A DNA stretch of 64,000 bases. Origin: Callorhinus ursinus. Lineage: Eukaryota; Chordata; Mammalia; Carnivora; Otariidae. This document shows, piece by piece, positions 1 through 11,508 of the stretch (within the stretch, counting starts at the first letter, position 1; the number at the start of each line of letters is the position of its first letter). Under the pieces are notes generated by a model. That model saw only the letters and a list, made by a program, of their open reading frames with translations, searched no databases and was not told the origin of the DNA. The stretch is taken from positions 5,543,749-5,607,748 of the forward strand of contig NW_020312867.1 in NCBI RefSeq assembly GCF_003265705.1. The letters are read 5' to 3'. The translations under genes were made by a program, and so were the position numbers.

Positions 1-179
1 TCGTTAAGCGTCTGCCTTCGGCTCAGGTCATAATCCCAGGGTTCTGGGATCGAGGCCCACATCAGGCTCCTTGCTCGGCGGGAAGCCTGCTTCTCCCTCT
101 CCGACTCTCCCTGCTTGCATTCCTTCTCTCACTGTGTCTCTCTCTGTCAAATAAATAAATAAAATCTTAAAAAAAAAAA
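1..179 (+). mobile_element. Can-SINE, cut by window start
   Basis: Young type. The first bases of the head lie outside the window. The CT-rich middle and AAATAAATAAAATCTT plus A-run tail are present. Confidence 0.93.
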
Positions 180-348
180 GCCCTTTTGCTTACTTCTCAG
201 CTCTTCAAAGAGAAGAGCCTGCCATAAACTATATATACATTACTATACTTATCCTTAAAGGAACTCTCTCAGAGAAGTTCAAATAAAGAGCTGCAAATAT
301 CCTGAAGTAACTGGAGTCAAAAATGAAAACTAAGTTTTAAAAAACCCA

Positions 349-454
349 GGGCACCTACCTAGTGGCTCAGGTGGAAGAGCACGTGACTCTTGAACTTGAG
401 GTCATGAATTCAAGCCCCACATTTGGTGTAGAGATTACTTAAAATAAATAAAAA
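349..454 (+). mobile_element. Can-SINE, older short type
   Basis: Diverged head (GGGCACCTACCTAGTGGCTCAG), with the body ending GTGTAGAGATTACTT and then an AAATAAATAAAAA tail. Its tail was the landing site for the next SINE. Confidence 0.85.
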
Positions 455-455
455 G

Positions 456-655
456 TTTTTTTTTTAAAGATTTTTATTTATTTATTTGACAGAGAGAGAC
501 ATAGCGAGAGAGGGAACACAAGCAGGAGGAGTGGGAGAGGGAGAAGCAGGCCTCCCGCCAAGCAGGGAGCCCGATGCAGGGCTCCATCCCAGCACCCGGG
601 GATCATGACCTGAGCCGAAGGCAGACGCTCAACGACTGAGCCACCCAGGCGCCCC
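456..655 (-). mobile_element. Can-SINE, young type, inverted
   Basis: Complete from the T-run to CCACCCAGGCGCCCC. AAATAAA-AGTTTTTTT flanks both sides, so it landed in the A-rich tail of the older SINE. Confidence 0.93.
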
Positions 656-2039
656 AAATAAAGTTTTTTTAAAAAAACCTTTAAATTATCTTCTCAGTGC
701 CAATCCAATAAAAACACAAACCACCAAAATGTACACTGTTTTTGTTCACTTTTGTTGTTATCCTAACCAGAGTCAACACCTGTAAGCAAGTTTAAAAAAT
801 TAAAAAAAAAAAAAAGCTGTGCTTAGGTGTATGTGACTGGAGAGCTATAGCTGAGGAAAAGCAATCAATTAGCTCTTCTCCTAAGTCTCACCAGCTGTGT
901 TTTCCTGATGACACAGAATCTGTCCACCTGCTCCCACAGATGGTACAGCTGCAGCTTAAGTAAAACACCTGGTTCTGTACATCCATTCCATGCAGTTTGC
1001 TAGAACAATGCTAGCTGCAGATCAGGCAAGCCCCGTCAGCATTTTCATTTATTGCCCAGATTAAGGCCAACTATAGGATGCTAAATATGCCTTTCATTCC
1101 CAAGCACAAATACAACAGTGTTAACGAAGTTACAATAATAATGTCAAAGAATTAAAAAAGGAATAATGTCAAAGAACTGTTATAAAGTGTGACAATCCTA
1201 GATTAAATTTGGTTGTCATTAACCACTTTCCAAACTCCCTAATTTAGAACATTTATAGTAAGATAATCCTAGTAAAATAAGCTCAACCACCAGCAGCCGG
1301 TACTTTTTCTTAAGAATGGTAATGTCAGTATAGTAAATGTGCTGAATGGATACTGCTAAATTAAAATCATGTGAAAAAAATAAAAATTAAAAATAAATAA
1401 AATAAACACAAACTAAAACTCATGTGAGAAATGAGACTTTCTTCCGAATTTTACACTTAAGAAACTTTACAACTGAGAAATTTTTTATTCTCCCCATGTG
1501 ACCTTAAATTAACTTCTTCTATCAGAGGAATTTTCTCCCCATTGAAGAAGATTCATCAATATTGGTAAACTAAAAACAGTGATCAGTTCCTGTGCAAAAA
1601 AACCCCAAAAATACTCATGAGGTGATACATGATTTCATGCCATAGTCCATGAGTTAGTTTGAATGTTGCAAAGTTATACTTTTTAGAGTATTTGATGGCT
1701 TATGGAGAAAATGGTGTAAAATACTGGAAATTAGGGATATCCCAGGAATACAGTAAACTACAGACAAGGAGAGGTTGGCTACCGAAAGACAACAGAGCAT
1801 TATCTGGTATATAAAAAGTAATCAGATTCAAGTTACATGCCCTTAGGTGAAAAATAAAATCTAACATCAGTCCCTCCTCCCTATCACAGTCAGGATTAAC
1901 TAGTCTCTCTCCCTAATACTTTCTTAAATATCTCCATTTATCACTTTTACCACAAAGCATCCTATAAGTTTTTCTTCCCTGTAATGCTTCCTGCATCAAG
2001 ATTTAGATGGTCTTTTTGGCAGATTTACACCCTCTAAGG
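656..2039. other. AT-rich DNA without recognised gene
   Basis: There is no long open frame, no recognisable exon and no recent repeat, only short A-rich runs (for example around 1371-1410). Confidence 0.5.
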
Positions 2040-2215
2040 CAATGGTTCCCAAAGTCATTTTTAGACCACCTTTAAGAGAACCACTTAGTAAGCCTGAGGA
2101 AAATGCAGATTCCTGGGTCCTACCCCAATCTCCAGTTTAAATCTCTGGGAGGTAAAATCCCAGGAGCTGCATTTAACGAATTTCCCAGATGCTTGAGGTG
2201 CACACCAAAGTGTAC
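2040..2215. mobile_element. hAT-Charlie (MER5-like) DNA transposon fossil
   Basis: The stretch starts AATGGTTCCCAAAGTC and runs through CAGATTCCTGGGTCCTACCCC to a GCATTTAACGAATTTCCCAG section, which is the MER5/Charlie pattern. It is non-coding and strongly diverged; the family call is from memory. Confidence 0.6.
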
Positions 2216-3695
2216 ACTGCATATGGTACTTTTTCCCTCATTAGTCATTATTTTAATATAAGCTTACATATACCAGTTACTTGACATTATTCAGCTTCAT
2301 TACTCTGGAATTCTGAAAGAAATACAAATTCGTTTCCTGTTTGGTCTGTCCTGTCTCCAGCAAGAGTCTACTTCATTATCTCCCCAATTTGTCTCCTCAG
2401 TCCCCTGACTGGCCCAAAGCAGGTCTTATGCAAATGTTGAACTTACCCCACAAAGGCAGTTAGATTTCTTTTTCCTTCTGATGAAAATATTAACAGCATG
2501 GGAATTTGATGATAATTTGATGAATGCATCATGAAGTTAGACATCAAAAGAAAATACATAATCTGTCATACGTATCAGTTTACATTGGTGGGAGGAAAAA
2601 ATCCACCAATATTATATATTTGTGGCATTAAATGAGCTAAAAACTGGAAAGGCTTCTATCATTTAAGCCTGGAGAGTTTGATCCACCTGAAGCTTTTCTT
2701 CCTCTATGTCACCAATAGAAGAAGGGACCTATTTTCATTTCCAGTACAGTTCCGTCCAGTTATAGGCTCATTAACTCCTCTTTCTACTATCAGACAGATG
2801 GAGAAACATCATCTCTTACAACCACAGGTAATAGGTGGATCTACAAGAGCCAACTGCTCCAAAATGGATGACCTTGCACTTTCTGAGAAAGCGAAAAAGA
2901 TCTGAGTGGTGCCTGGCAGCCTCATGAAGCGGTCAATCATATATCTGCCTTTTTACAGAGCATTTGGCAAGTTCTCTGAAATGAAAGGTGTGATCGCTTT
3001 AAAGACATCTCACTACTAACACTGAACAAATCAATACTGAATGTTGCTGTCGTTCATAAAATCTGTTCCAAGGTACATAAACAACTGAAGAGATGTCTTT
3101 GCTCTTGTTTAAAGCAAAGATCTGGCAGAAGAGTTTTGTGGACTTTCCATCTGACCAGAAATTATAAAGACTCTGCAAAATATTACGTAGTGTAGGATTC
3201 CACTTATGAAAAAACACTGTACATTTGTGTATTACAGATGTATGCAAAGGTATCCAAAAAAAGTCTGGAGGAAATACAAACTTTCAGTCATGAGGTGAAA
3301 GGGAATTTTTACTTTTTACACTATTTGTCACAAATTTTTTGGAAGAATGTCTTAAATTACTTTTGTAAAATACTTTTCAAAAATTTTACTGTCCAAGCAG
3401 AATACTATAAAATAAATGATCAATCATTCAACGTGGCTGAGAAATAGAACATGGTAGCTAACACAGTCTATATATTGCTATGGAATCTTATCTCTTTACC
3501 TTATCAGAGTAGACAGGCCCTGCATGAGTCAATTCATAATCCATGCAACCTGTTTCCGCAACTGGTAAAGTGTAGGTGGTAATACTACTACTCAATTCCC
3601 AGGCTGTTTTGAGCACTGAATAATATATGTGAAATCCCCAAATAAACTATTATTTTTCAAACTATGTATGTATTACAAATACGCTTTAAAATACA
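2216..3695. other. AT-rich DNA without recognised gene
   Basis: A 75-codon frame at 2678-2905 (+) and an 82-codon frame at 2999-3247 (-) match nothing I recognise and are of chance length for AT-rich DNA. Confidence 0.5.
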
Positions 3696-3890
3696 GGGCT
3701 CCTGGGTGGCTCAGTCGTTAAGCATCTGCCTTCGGCTCAGATCATGATCCCAGGGTCCTGGGATCGAGCCCCACATCAGGCTCCCTGGCTCGTGGGGAAG
3801 CCTGCTTCTCCCTCTCCTACTCCCTCTGCTTGTGTTCCCTCTCTCTCTGTGAAATAAATAAATAAAATCTTTAAAAAATATATATACATA
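3696..3890 (+). mobile_element. Can-SINE, young type
   Basis: TSD (C/T)GCTTTAAAATACA at 3682-3695 and 3891-3904. The downstream copy of this TSD was then the target of the next SINE. Confidence 0.94.
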
Positions 3891-3910
3891 TGCTTTAAAA
3901 TACAATGCGA

Positions 3911-4114
3911 GGGGCGCCTGGGTGGCTCAGTCGTTAAGCATCTGCCTTCGGCTGAGGTCATGATCCCAGAGTCCTGGAATCAAGCCCCCACATTGGGCTC
4001 CCTGCTTGACTGGAGGCCTGCTTCTCCCTCTCCCACCCCTGCTTCTGTTCCTGCTCTCGCTATGTCTCCCTGTCAAATAAATAAATAAAATCTTTAAAAA
4101 ATAAAATAAAATAC
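3911..4114 (+). mobile_element. Can-SINE, young type, second hit at same site
   Basis: TACAATGCGA precedes the head and TACAATGTGA follows the tail, so this copy inserted a few bases beyond the previous SINE's TSD. Confidence 0.92.
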
Positions 4115-4879
4115 AATACAATGTGAAACACTATATGGTTAAAGCTTTCTTCAGATATTCACAATGTACTCTGTACATAGTTTATGTGTAAAATACTATA
4201 TACAAATCATAATGAACTCCTAAGGTCATTATAGCAATGATCATTTTACATAGAGTAACAGATACAGAAACTATGGTAGACTAGACTAAATCTACACAAA
4301 GTCTAGTAAATTTCAGTCACAAATCTTTCAAAGAAGTACCCAGGAACTTTCTCAATAAATAAATTCCTAAAATTTTACTTCCTTGTCAAACAGCTCTCAC
4401 AAGAATAGAAGAAAAGTCTGTACAATCTAAATTCTAAATGAGGAGCTTTACAAGTATTCAAAAGAATGATGAAGAGAATTTATCTATTCCCCCTACTTCA
4501 CTCCAAAGGCCATGTTGGGTCCAACCTCTATGTTCATTCACCATGTTATCTGTATATTCTACTATCTACTCAACATAAGACATCTCACATACAGAAAAGT
4601 CCTCTGTCAAATTCTTGGTTCACCATTCTATCCCAAACCTATCTGGGGTTCCTAATGTCTCCCCAAGTCTTCTCTAAAATCAGTAAATTAGCAACTTAAG
4701 CCAATTATCTTAGAGTCATCCTTGACACACAACCTCCCCCCCCGCCCATATCAAATCCTGAGGGAAATCCTATGAGCTATACTTTCAAAATATCCTGAAA
4801 CCAACTATTTCTCCTTACCTCCACTGGTAACATTCTAGTCCAAACCACCAACCTCCTCTCTCTTGTCCTACAGTAGTAA
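4115..4879. other. Unique AT-rich DNA, no gene seen
   Basis: The longest frame is 77 codons (4466-4699, +), rich in Ser/Leu/Tyr and unrecognised. No splice-flanked exon stands out. Confidence 0.5.
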
Positions 4880-5077
4880 TTTTTTTTTTAAGATTTTATT
4901 TATTTATTTGACAGAGAGAGACACAGCAAGAGAGGGAACACAAGCAGGGGGAGTGGGAGAGGGAGAAGCAGGCTTCCCGCGGAGCAGGGAGCCTGATGGG
5001 GGGCTCAATCCCAGGACCGTGGGACTATGACCTGAGCTTAAGGCAGATGCTTAATGACTGAGCCACCCAGGCGCCCC
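4880..5077 (-). mobile_element. Can-SINE, young type, inverted
   Basis: Flanked by CAGTAGTAATTT and CAGTAATAATTT. Confidence 0.93.
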
Positions 5078-5175
5078 AGTAATAATTTCTTAATTCACAT
5101 TCGTACTGCCACTCTTGCTCCATGAAGAATGTTTTCCCCATGAGGAGAGTGAGCTCTTTAAAAGGTAAAGGAGAT

Positions 5176-5447
5176 GATAACAGGAGAGGAAGAAAAGGGG
5201 AGTATGTCAGAGGGGGAGACGAACCATGAGAGATGATGGACTCTGAAAAACAAACTGAGGGTTCTAGAGGGGAGGGGGGGAGGGGGATGGGTTATCCTGG
5301 TGATGGGTATTGAGGAGGGCACGTTCTGCATGGAGCACTGGGTGTTATGAACAAACAATGAATCATGGAACACTGCACCAAAAACTAATGATGTAATATA
5401 TGGTGATTAACATAACAATAAAAAATTTAAAAAATAAAATAAAAATT
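5176..5447 (+). mobile_element. 5'-truncated carnivore L1, 3' end only
   Basis: Carries the carnivore L1 3'-UTR signature: GGAGACGAACCATGAGAGA, then CACGTTCTGCATGGAGCACT, then GTGATTAACATAACAATAAA and an A-rich tail. It is flanked by a perfect 16-bp TSD, AAAAGGTAAAGGAGAT, at 5160-5175 and 5448-5463. About 270 bp of a roughly 6-kb element is left, which is typical of incomplete reverse transcription. It has no coding capacity. Confidence 0.93.
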
Positions 5448-5463
5448 AAAAGGTAAAGGAGAT

Positions 5464-5860
5464 AATGTCACTCTGCTCAAAACCTTCCAAAGGCTTCCCA
5501 TCTCATTTAGAAAATCCAAAATCCTTTCTATGCCCCTTAAGGTCCTCCATGGTCTGGCCCTGTTTACCTCCTGAGACCACCTTCTACCACCGTCGCCCTT
5601 ACTCAATATGCTCTAGTCTTACGAGCCTTCTTGCTGTTTTGTGGACCTATCAAGCATGCTCCTACCTCAAGGTTATGACATTTACTATTTATTCCCTTTG
5701 CCTGGACGACTCCTCTCCCAGAGATCCATATGGCTAGCTTACTTCCTCCAGATCTTTGTTCAAATGTCACTTCATCAGAAGTCTTTCTCAACCGCTCTAA
5801 TAGCACTATCATCCTCTTCTAACACACCCTTTCTACTTTACTGCTACCTAACTGTTTTAA
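5464..5860 (+). repeat. Ancient LINE-type 3' region (L2-like)
   Basis: Contains phrases common to old mammalian interspersed repeats, such as AAAACCTTCCAAAGGCTTCC, CCTTTGCCTGGACGACTC and GTTCAAATGTCACTTC. The overlapping 69-90 codon frames come from this repeat and are not genes. I am not certain of the family. Confidence 0.6.
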
Positions 5861-5883
5861 ACAAGTATGTATAAAATATATAT

Positions 5884-6063
5884 TTTAAATATTTTATTTA
5901 TTTGACAGAGAGAGCACAAGCAGGGAGAGCAGCAGGCAGAGGGTGAGGGAGAAATAGGACCCCCGCAGAGCAGGGAGCCTGACATCAGGCTCGATCCCAG
6001 GACCGTGGGATCATGACTCGAGCCAAAGGCAGACACTTAACTGACTGAACCACCCAGGCACCG
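5884..6063 (-). mobile_element. Can-SINE, inverted
   Basis: TATAAAATATATATTTT precedes it and TATAAAATATATTTT follows, with one AT unit of difference between the two TSD copies. Confidence 0.9.
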
Positions 6064-6391
6064 CTATAAAATATATTTTTAATGACATTAAATTTCAAGA
6101 TCTGTGAAAGGGCTTCATTTTGTTCATTACTATATCCCTCAGACCTTGTACAAAATAGAGGCTCAGCAAATGTTAAAAGACTGGTGAGAATGTAGAATAA
6201 ATGGAATTCTCAAAGACTGCTGATGCAAATATAAACTGATACAACTCTGGAAAATTTATTGGCAGTATCTACTAAAGCTAAACATATACACAATCAACGA
6301 ACCTCCAATTCCACTCCTAGGTAAGTACCCAAAAGAAAGACACACATACATATACCCAGACATAGAAGAATGTTCCCTGCAACATTATTCC

Positions 6392-6620
6392 TTTTTTTTT
6401 TTTTTAAAGATTTTTTTATTTGGGGGGGGGGGGGGAGAGAGAGGGAGAGGGGGAGGGAGGGAGGGAGAGAGAGAGAGTGAGTACATGAGAGGGGGGAGGG
6501 TCAGAGGGAGAAGCATGCTCCTCGCTGAGCAGGGAGCCCTGTGGGACTGGATCCCGGGACTCCTGGATCATGACCTGAGCCGAAGGCAGTCGCTTAACCA
6601 ACTGAGCCACCCAGGCGCCC
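6392..6620 (-). mobile_element. Can-SINE, inverted, with G-run and GA-rich expansion
   Basis: TSD CTGCAACATTATTCC (6377-6391) against CTGCAGCGTTATTCC (6621-6635). A run of about 14 G followed by GA-rich simple sequence (6422-6480) replaces the usual GACAGAGAGAG stretch. Confidence 0.93.
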
Positions 6621-6957
6621 CTGCAGCGTTATTCCTAATAACCCCAAAATGGAAACAATAAAAATATCCATCAGCAAGAGAATGGATAAACTGCGGTATA
6701 TTTTTACAGTGGAATTCTATACAGCAATGAGAATGAATTATTGACCCAAGAACATGTGTCATTACTGTTGAGCAAAAGAAGCCAGATACAGAAGAAAACA
6801 CAGTATATGACTATTTATATATACTGTTCATTTTTTTAAAAAGACAAAACAAACAAATGGTGAAAGAGGTCACGATATTGGCTACCCTGAGGAAGAGGGA
6901 GGAACAGTAACTGGAGGGTGAGAGATGGGCTTCTGAAGTAGCTGTGTTAATGTTATA

Positions 6958-7151
6958 TTTTTTTTTCCAAGATTTTATTTATTTATTTGACAGATAGAGA
7001 GAACAAGTAGGCAGAGAGGAAGGCAGAGGGAGAGGGAGAAGCAGGCCTCCTGCCGAGCAGGGAGCCTGATGCGGGTCTCGATCCTAGGACCCCGGGATCA
7101 TGACCTGAGCCGAAGGCAGCCACTTAACCGACTGAGCCACCCAGGCGCCCC
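6958..7151 (-). mobile_element. Can-SINE, young type, inverted
   Basis: TSD TAATGTTATATTT before and TAATGTTCTATTT after (7152). Confidence 0.93.
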
Positions 7152-7336
7152 TAATGTTCTATTTCTTGATCTGGATAGCAGTTACATAAGTATGATCACT
7201 TTGTGAAAATTCACTGAGCTGTGCATTTAGGGTTTTTTTGTTTAATCAAATATTTGCATAAAGAGAAAAATTACAGGAAAAAAGAAACACTGTCAAGTTA
7301 TCTTCCAAACAGCTATTGCAACTAATATTTCATTTC

Positions 7337-7515
7337 TTTTTTTTTTTTTAAGACTTATTCATTTACTTTAGAGAGAGCAGCACAAGGGGGGGAGGGGAAG
7401 AAGGAGAAAGAAGAGAGAAGCAGACTCCCTGCTGAGGGTCAAGCCCCACCAGGGCCTGAGATTATGACCCACAGAAATCAAAGAGTCGGAGGCTCAGCCC
7501 ACTGAGCCACCCAGA
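7337..7515 (-). mobile_element. Can-SINE, diverged, inverted
   Basis: T-run and AAGACTTATTCATTTA lead in; ACTGAGCCACCCAGAGG ends it. Several indels show it is older than its neighbours. It abuts the next SINE head to head. Confidence 0.85.
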
Positions 7516-7706
7516 GGTCGGGTGGCTCAGTTGGTTAAGCAGCTGCCTTCAGCTCAGATCATGATCCCAGGGTCCTGAGATCAAGCCCCACGATGGGCTC
7601 CCTACTCCGTGGGGAGTTTGGTTCTCCCTCTAACCCCCTCACCTCTGCTCATGCTCACTCACAGGTTCTCACTCTCTCTCTAATAAAATCTTTATAAAAA
7701 AATAAA
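7516..7706 (+). mobile_element. Can-SINE, head-to-head with previous copy
   Basis: The head is trimmed to GGTGGCTCAGTTGG. The tail is TAATAAAATCTTTATAAAAAAA. Confidence 0.87.
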
Positions 7707-7762
7707 ACATCCTTCTATTAACAACTATAGCCAAAAAAATTTTTTACTAAAAAATTATTTTC

Positions 7763-7975
7763 AGGGCACCTGGTGGCTCTCAGTTAAGTAGACGACTCTT
7801 GGTTTCAGCTCAGGTCATGAACTCAGCGTCATGGCATCAAGCCCCACAATGGGCTCCATGCTCAGCAGGGAGTCAGCCTGAGATTCTCTCTCTCCCTCTC
7901 CCTATGCCCCTCCCCCTCAACTTGCTCACACAAGTACTCACTCTTGCTCTAAAATAAATAAAATTTTTTAAAAAT
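7763..7975 (+). mobile_element. Can-SINE, diverged
   Basis: Head GGGCACCTGGTGGCTCTCAG, with small deletions in the tRNA-like part; tail AAATAAATAAAATTTTTT. Confidence 0.87.
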
Positions 7976-8005
7976 TCCTTTCATTTAAAAATATAATCCA
8001 CGACT

Positions 8006-8212
8006 GGGGCACCTGGGTGGCTCAGTCAGTTAGGCCTCTGCCTTCAGCTCAGGTCATGATCCCAGAGTCCTGAGATCAAGCCCTGCTTTGGGCTCCTTGT
8101 TCAGCAGGGAGCCTGCTTCTCCCTCTCCCTCTGCCACTACTCCTTGATTGTGCGTGCACTCTCTCTCTCCATATCAAAATAAATAAATAAAATCTTAAAA
8201 AAAAATAAAATA
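8006..8212 (+). mobile_element. Can-SINE
   Basis: AATCCACGACT lies before the head and AATCCACGATT after the tail (8214), giving a TSD with one mismatch. Confidence 0.92.
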
Positions 8213-8691
8213 AAATCCACGATTAAGTGAATTATAAAGCCATACCTTCAGCCACCTATAAACTAGAATCCAAGAGTTGAGAAAACGAATCCAAAGATGC
8301 TTTCTATGCCATACTACCTAGATACAAGAACCTAGTAGAAAAATTTACTCGTTACTGACAGTTCTTTAAAATATCATCCAGGATAAATTTAATAAAACCT
8401 GAAGCCTTCTTTCCCTCCTTAATCTCTGGGATCAAAATCAATCTGTCATGTTCTAGTATTTAATTAGCATGGATTTGTCTGTCTGTTTTCCCTGGAATCA
8501 AGAAGGGAGTTCACATGTAAACAGGACTGATCTGGCAAATGAATAAATATACAAAGAGATCCTTTTCCTAAAACAAGTTTGTGCTCTACACTGGGCTAAA
8601 CCCTCACACAGTAAATTAACTCTTCAACAGCCTCCAAACTCAAAAACTGAGGTCAACCAATTGAGCCCTAATGGAATACCAATTTCTTTTC
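8213..8691. other. Unique AT-rich DNA, no gene seen
   Basis: No frame of note and no recognisable repeat. Confidence 0.5.
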
Positions 8692-8909
8692 TTTTTTTTT
8701 TTTTTAAGATTTTTATTTGTTTCTTTGGCAGGGAGAGAAAGAGAGCACAAGCAGGGGGAGCAGCAGGCAGAGGGAGAAGGAGAAGCAGGCTTCCCACCGA
8801 GCAGCAGAGAGCGCAACATGGGAGCCACATGGGACTAGATCCCAGGATCCTAGGATCATGACCCAAGCTGAAGGCAGATACTTAACTGACTGAGCCACAC
8901 AGGTGCCCC
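8692..8909 (-). mobile_element. Can-SINE, inverted
   Basis: Flanked by CCAATTTCTT and CCAATTTCCT. It carries the AGCAGCAGGCAGAGGGAGAAG variant of the CT-rich region. The 60-80 codon frames on both strands here are SINE translations. Confidence 0.9.
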
Positions 8910-9122
8910 CCAATTTCCTATTTTTGATAGAAGTTTAAATAAACCCCTCTTAGATTTATACAAATCCCTATCAAGCATCCAGATAATCCTGTCACTTAGG
9001 GAAAGGACAGTTCCAAATTGGCATTTATGAATTATGTCCTATTATCAAAAAAGCTTTGATTATTGCATTTAGAGCTTTCACTCTAACCAACCAACATGTA
9101 GTTTTAAAAATTGGGAAATCTT

Positions 9123-9245
9123 GGGGTGCCTGGCTGTCTCAGTCGGTAGAGCATGCAACTCCTGATCTCAAGGTTGTGAGTTCAAGCCCCATGCTGGGTG
9201 TAGAGATTACTTTAAAAAATTAAAACCTCAAAAATAAAACAAAAT
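9123..9245 (+). mobile_element. Can-SINE, older short type
   Basis: GGGGTGCCTGGCTGTCTCAG head; CTGGGTGTAGAGATTACTTT before the A-rich tail. Confidence 0.88.
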
Positions 9246-9281
9246 TGGAGAATTTCAATTGCTTTAAAGATGGAAATGAGA

Positions 9282-9486
9282 GGGGCGCCTGGGTGGCTCA
9301 GTCGTTGGGCATCTGCCTTCTGCTCAGGTCATGATCCCAGGGTCCTGGGATCGAGCCCCACGTCTGGCTCTCTGCTCAGCGGAGAGCCTGCTTCTCCCTC
9401 TCACTCTCCCCTGCTTGTGTTCCCTCTCTCGCTGTGTCTCTCCCTGTAAAATAAATAAGTGGAATCTTAAAAAAAAAAAAAAAAAA
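9282..9486 (+). mobile_element. Can-SINE, young type
   Basis: Perfect TSD GGAAATGAGAG at about 9271-9281 and 9487-9497. Confidence 0.95.
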
Positions 9487-9523
9487 GGAAATGAGAGCCT
9501 TAATTAGAAAAGATGACTGATAC

Positions 9524-9687
9524 GGGGTCCTACCAGTTCAGCATCTGCCTTTGGCTCAGGGTCCTGGGATTGAGTCCCACATGGGGCTCCTTGCTCATCG
9601 GGAAAGTCTCCTTCTCCCTCTCCCTGCCGCTCCCCCTGCTTGTGCTCTTTCTCTGTCAAAGAAATAAAATCTGTAAAAGAAAAAGGT
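9524..9687 (+). mobile_element. Can-SINE with internal deletions
   Basis: The head is reduced to GGGGTCCTACCAGTTCAGC and the GGTCATGATCC box is lost, so RNA polymerase III promoter function is unlikely. TSD AAAAGATGACTGATA (9509-9523) pairs with AAAAGGTGACTGATA (9879-9893), beyond the following SINE. Confidence 0.88.
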
Positions 9688-9882
9688 GGGGTGCCTGGGT
9701 GGCTCAGTCGTTAAGCATCTGCTTTTGGCTCGGGTCATGGTCCCGGGGTCCTGGGATTGAGCCCCACATCGGGCTCCCTGCTCAGTGGGGAGCCTGTTTC
9801 TCCCTTTCCCACTCCCTCTGCTTGTGTTCCCTCTCTGGCTGTGTCTCTGGCAAATAAATAAAACCTTAAAAAAAAAAAAAAA
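9688..9882 (+). mobile_element. Can-SINE inserted in the tail of the preceding SINE
   Basis: It is complete and lies inside the TSD pair of the previous copy, so it landed in that copy's A-tail. Confidence 0.92.
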
Positions 9883-10064
9883 GGTGACTGATAAACTAAA
9901 TTTGATCTAACTGCTGTCTCCAAACTTTGCATGTACTAATAATCTGCAGTTATCCTCTTTACCTGCAGCCACCAAAACAAATAAGCAATTGCTAAAGGTT
10001 TTAGATACCATGTACAGTGTTGTCTGAGGATTTTCTTAGGAGTCCTTCAACTTATTGTCTTTTA

Positions 10065-10298
10065 TTTTTTTTTTTTTTTAAGAACGCTGACATTCTTTTT
10101 TTTTTTTTTTTAAAGATTTTATTTATTTATTTGACAGAGAGACACAGCGAGAGAGGGAACACAAGCAGGGGGAGTGGGAGAGGGAGAAGCAGGCCTCCCG
10201 TGGAGCAGGGAGCCCGATGCGGGGCTCGATCCCAGGACCCTGGGATCATGACCTGAGCCGAAGGCAGACGCTTAACGACTGAGCCACCCAGGCGCCCC
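10065..10298 (-). mobile_element. Can-SINE with two-part tail, inverted
   Basis: A 17-bp TSD, CAACTTATTGTCTTTTA, lies at 10048-10064 and 10299-10315. Between the outer T-run and a second T-run (10096-10111) sit 16 non-T bases, AAGAACGCTGACATTC (10080-10095). In element sense this is SINE, A-tail, short unique sequence, A-tail, the layout left by a 3' transduction. Confidence 0.93.
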
Positions 10299-10315
10299 CA
10301 ACTTATTGTCTTTTA

Positions 10316-11190
10316 ATTCATGGAACCAGAGACTGTGGAATAAGAAGGACTTCAAAGACCCTTTATCTTTTGCCTTTCCTGTACTTAGAGCATTCCTTCT
10401 CAAAAAATCTGTATACTACAATAGATGTTGAAAATGTGTTCAAGCACACAGAGGCAGCTAAAGCAGAGTATCCAATCACTGTCTATGTTTTTATGCTGAT
10501 AAAAGGCAGTTTCACAAAAATGAGAAGAAAGCTGACTTCTATTTATACAGCACAAAGTTTATAATCAACAATAACTGAAAATAACATAAGGCCAGAGTTC
10601 CTCAGGAAAAGCTGATCAGCAAGTTGACAGTATGAGTTAAGACATGTTTGCTATCAAAAGATGCATTATATGTCAGAAGTCTTTATGGGATACCAACTTC
10701 CAACTCAACTTTTCCTTCACACTAGAAGACAGACAAAGGAGTGTAATCCTACCAACATCACTGAATATAAGGTGATGGCAGGAGGGAAAGGACAGAAATT
10801 ATTTCGAATAGCTGTTAACCAGGAAGACATGGTAGAGAATCTACCTGGGAGGCTATTTCCAAAAACATACATCCTCTCACAGAATGTATCATAATCTAGG
10901 TGTCACACTGATATTCTAATAACTCCCCAAGGTAATTCTGATCACACACCGCTAATCCACCCATCCTCTTACCCCAGAGGAAAACCAGTCTTCCAGTCAT
11001 CTAGAACCAGAGACTTAAAACAACGGAAAGCTTACTAGGATAGAGTTGGGGAAACTGTTTAATCGAACAATCAGTGGAATTGTTGTATACCTTATTTCCT
11101 AGTCTTCAGAACTAGGGGGAAAAAAATGTGAGGAATACCTATGGAATTCCTGAAATTTTGAGCTATACTATTCTTCTACTTCCTTAATTC
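10316..11190. other. Unique AT-rich DNA, no gene seen
   Basis: Frames of 64 and 77 codons (10370-10564 and 10661-10894, both +) are unrecognised and probably fortuitous. The block ends in a T-run that belongs to the next SINE. Confidence 0.5.
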
Positions 11191-11508
11191 TTTTTTTTTT
11201 TTTTTTAAATAATCTCTAGGGGCACCTGGGTGGCTCAGTCGTTAAGCGTCTGCCTTCGCCTCAGGTCATGATCCCAGAGTCCTGGGATGGAGCCCCGCAT
11301 CAGGCTCCCTGCTCCATGGGAAGCCTGCTTCTCCCTCTCCCATTCCCCCTGCTTGAGTTCCCTCTCTCGCTGTGTCTCTCTGTCAAATAAATAAATAAAA
11401 TCTTTAAAAAAAAAACAAAAGTTATCTCTACCCCCAATGTGGGGCTCAAACTCAGGACCCTGAGATCAAGCACCACATGCTCTACCAACTGAACAAGTCA
11501 GGAGCCCC
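11191..11508 (-). mobile_element. Older-type Can-SINE split by a younger one
   Basis: T-run plus AAATAATCTCTA (11191-11218), then, after the insert, ATCTCTACCCCCAATGTGGG to GGAGCCCC (11422-11508). The two halves join without loss apart from the TSD. Confidence 0.9.
11219..11418 (+). mobile_element. Can-SINE, young type, inside older SINE
   Basis: TSD AAATAATCTCTA on the left and AAGTTATCTCTA on the right (11419-11430). Confidence 0.93.

Larger units (their letters stand above)
6230..7260 (+). mobile_element. Old L1 3' region, split by SINEs
   Basis: L1 3'-region phrases are readable across three pieces: CCAATTCCACTCCTAGGTAA (6308), ATGGATAAACTGCGGTATA (6683) and CTTGATCTGGATAGCAGTTA (7165). 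SINEs at 6392-6620 and 6958-7151 interrupt it. Confidence 0.75.
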
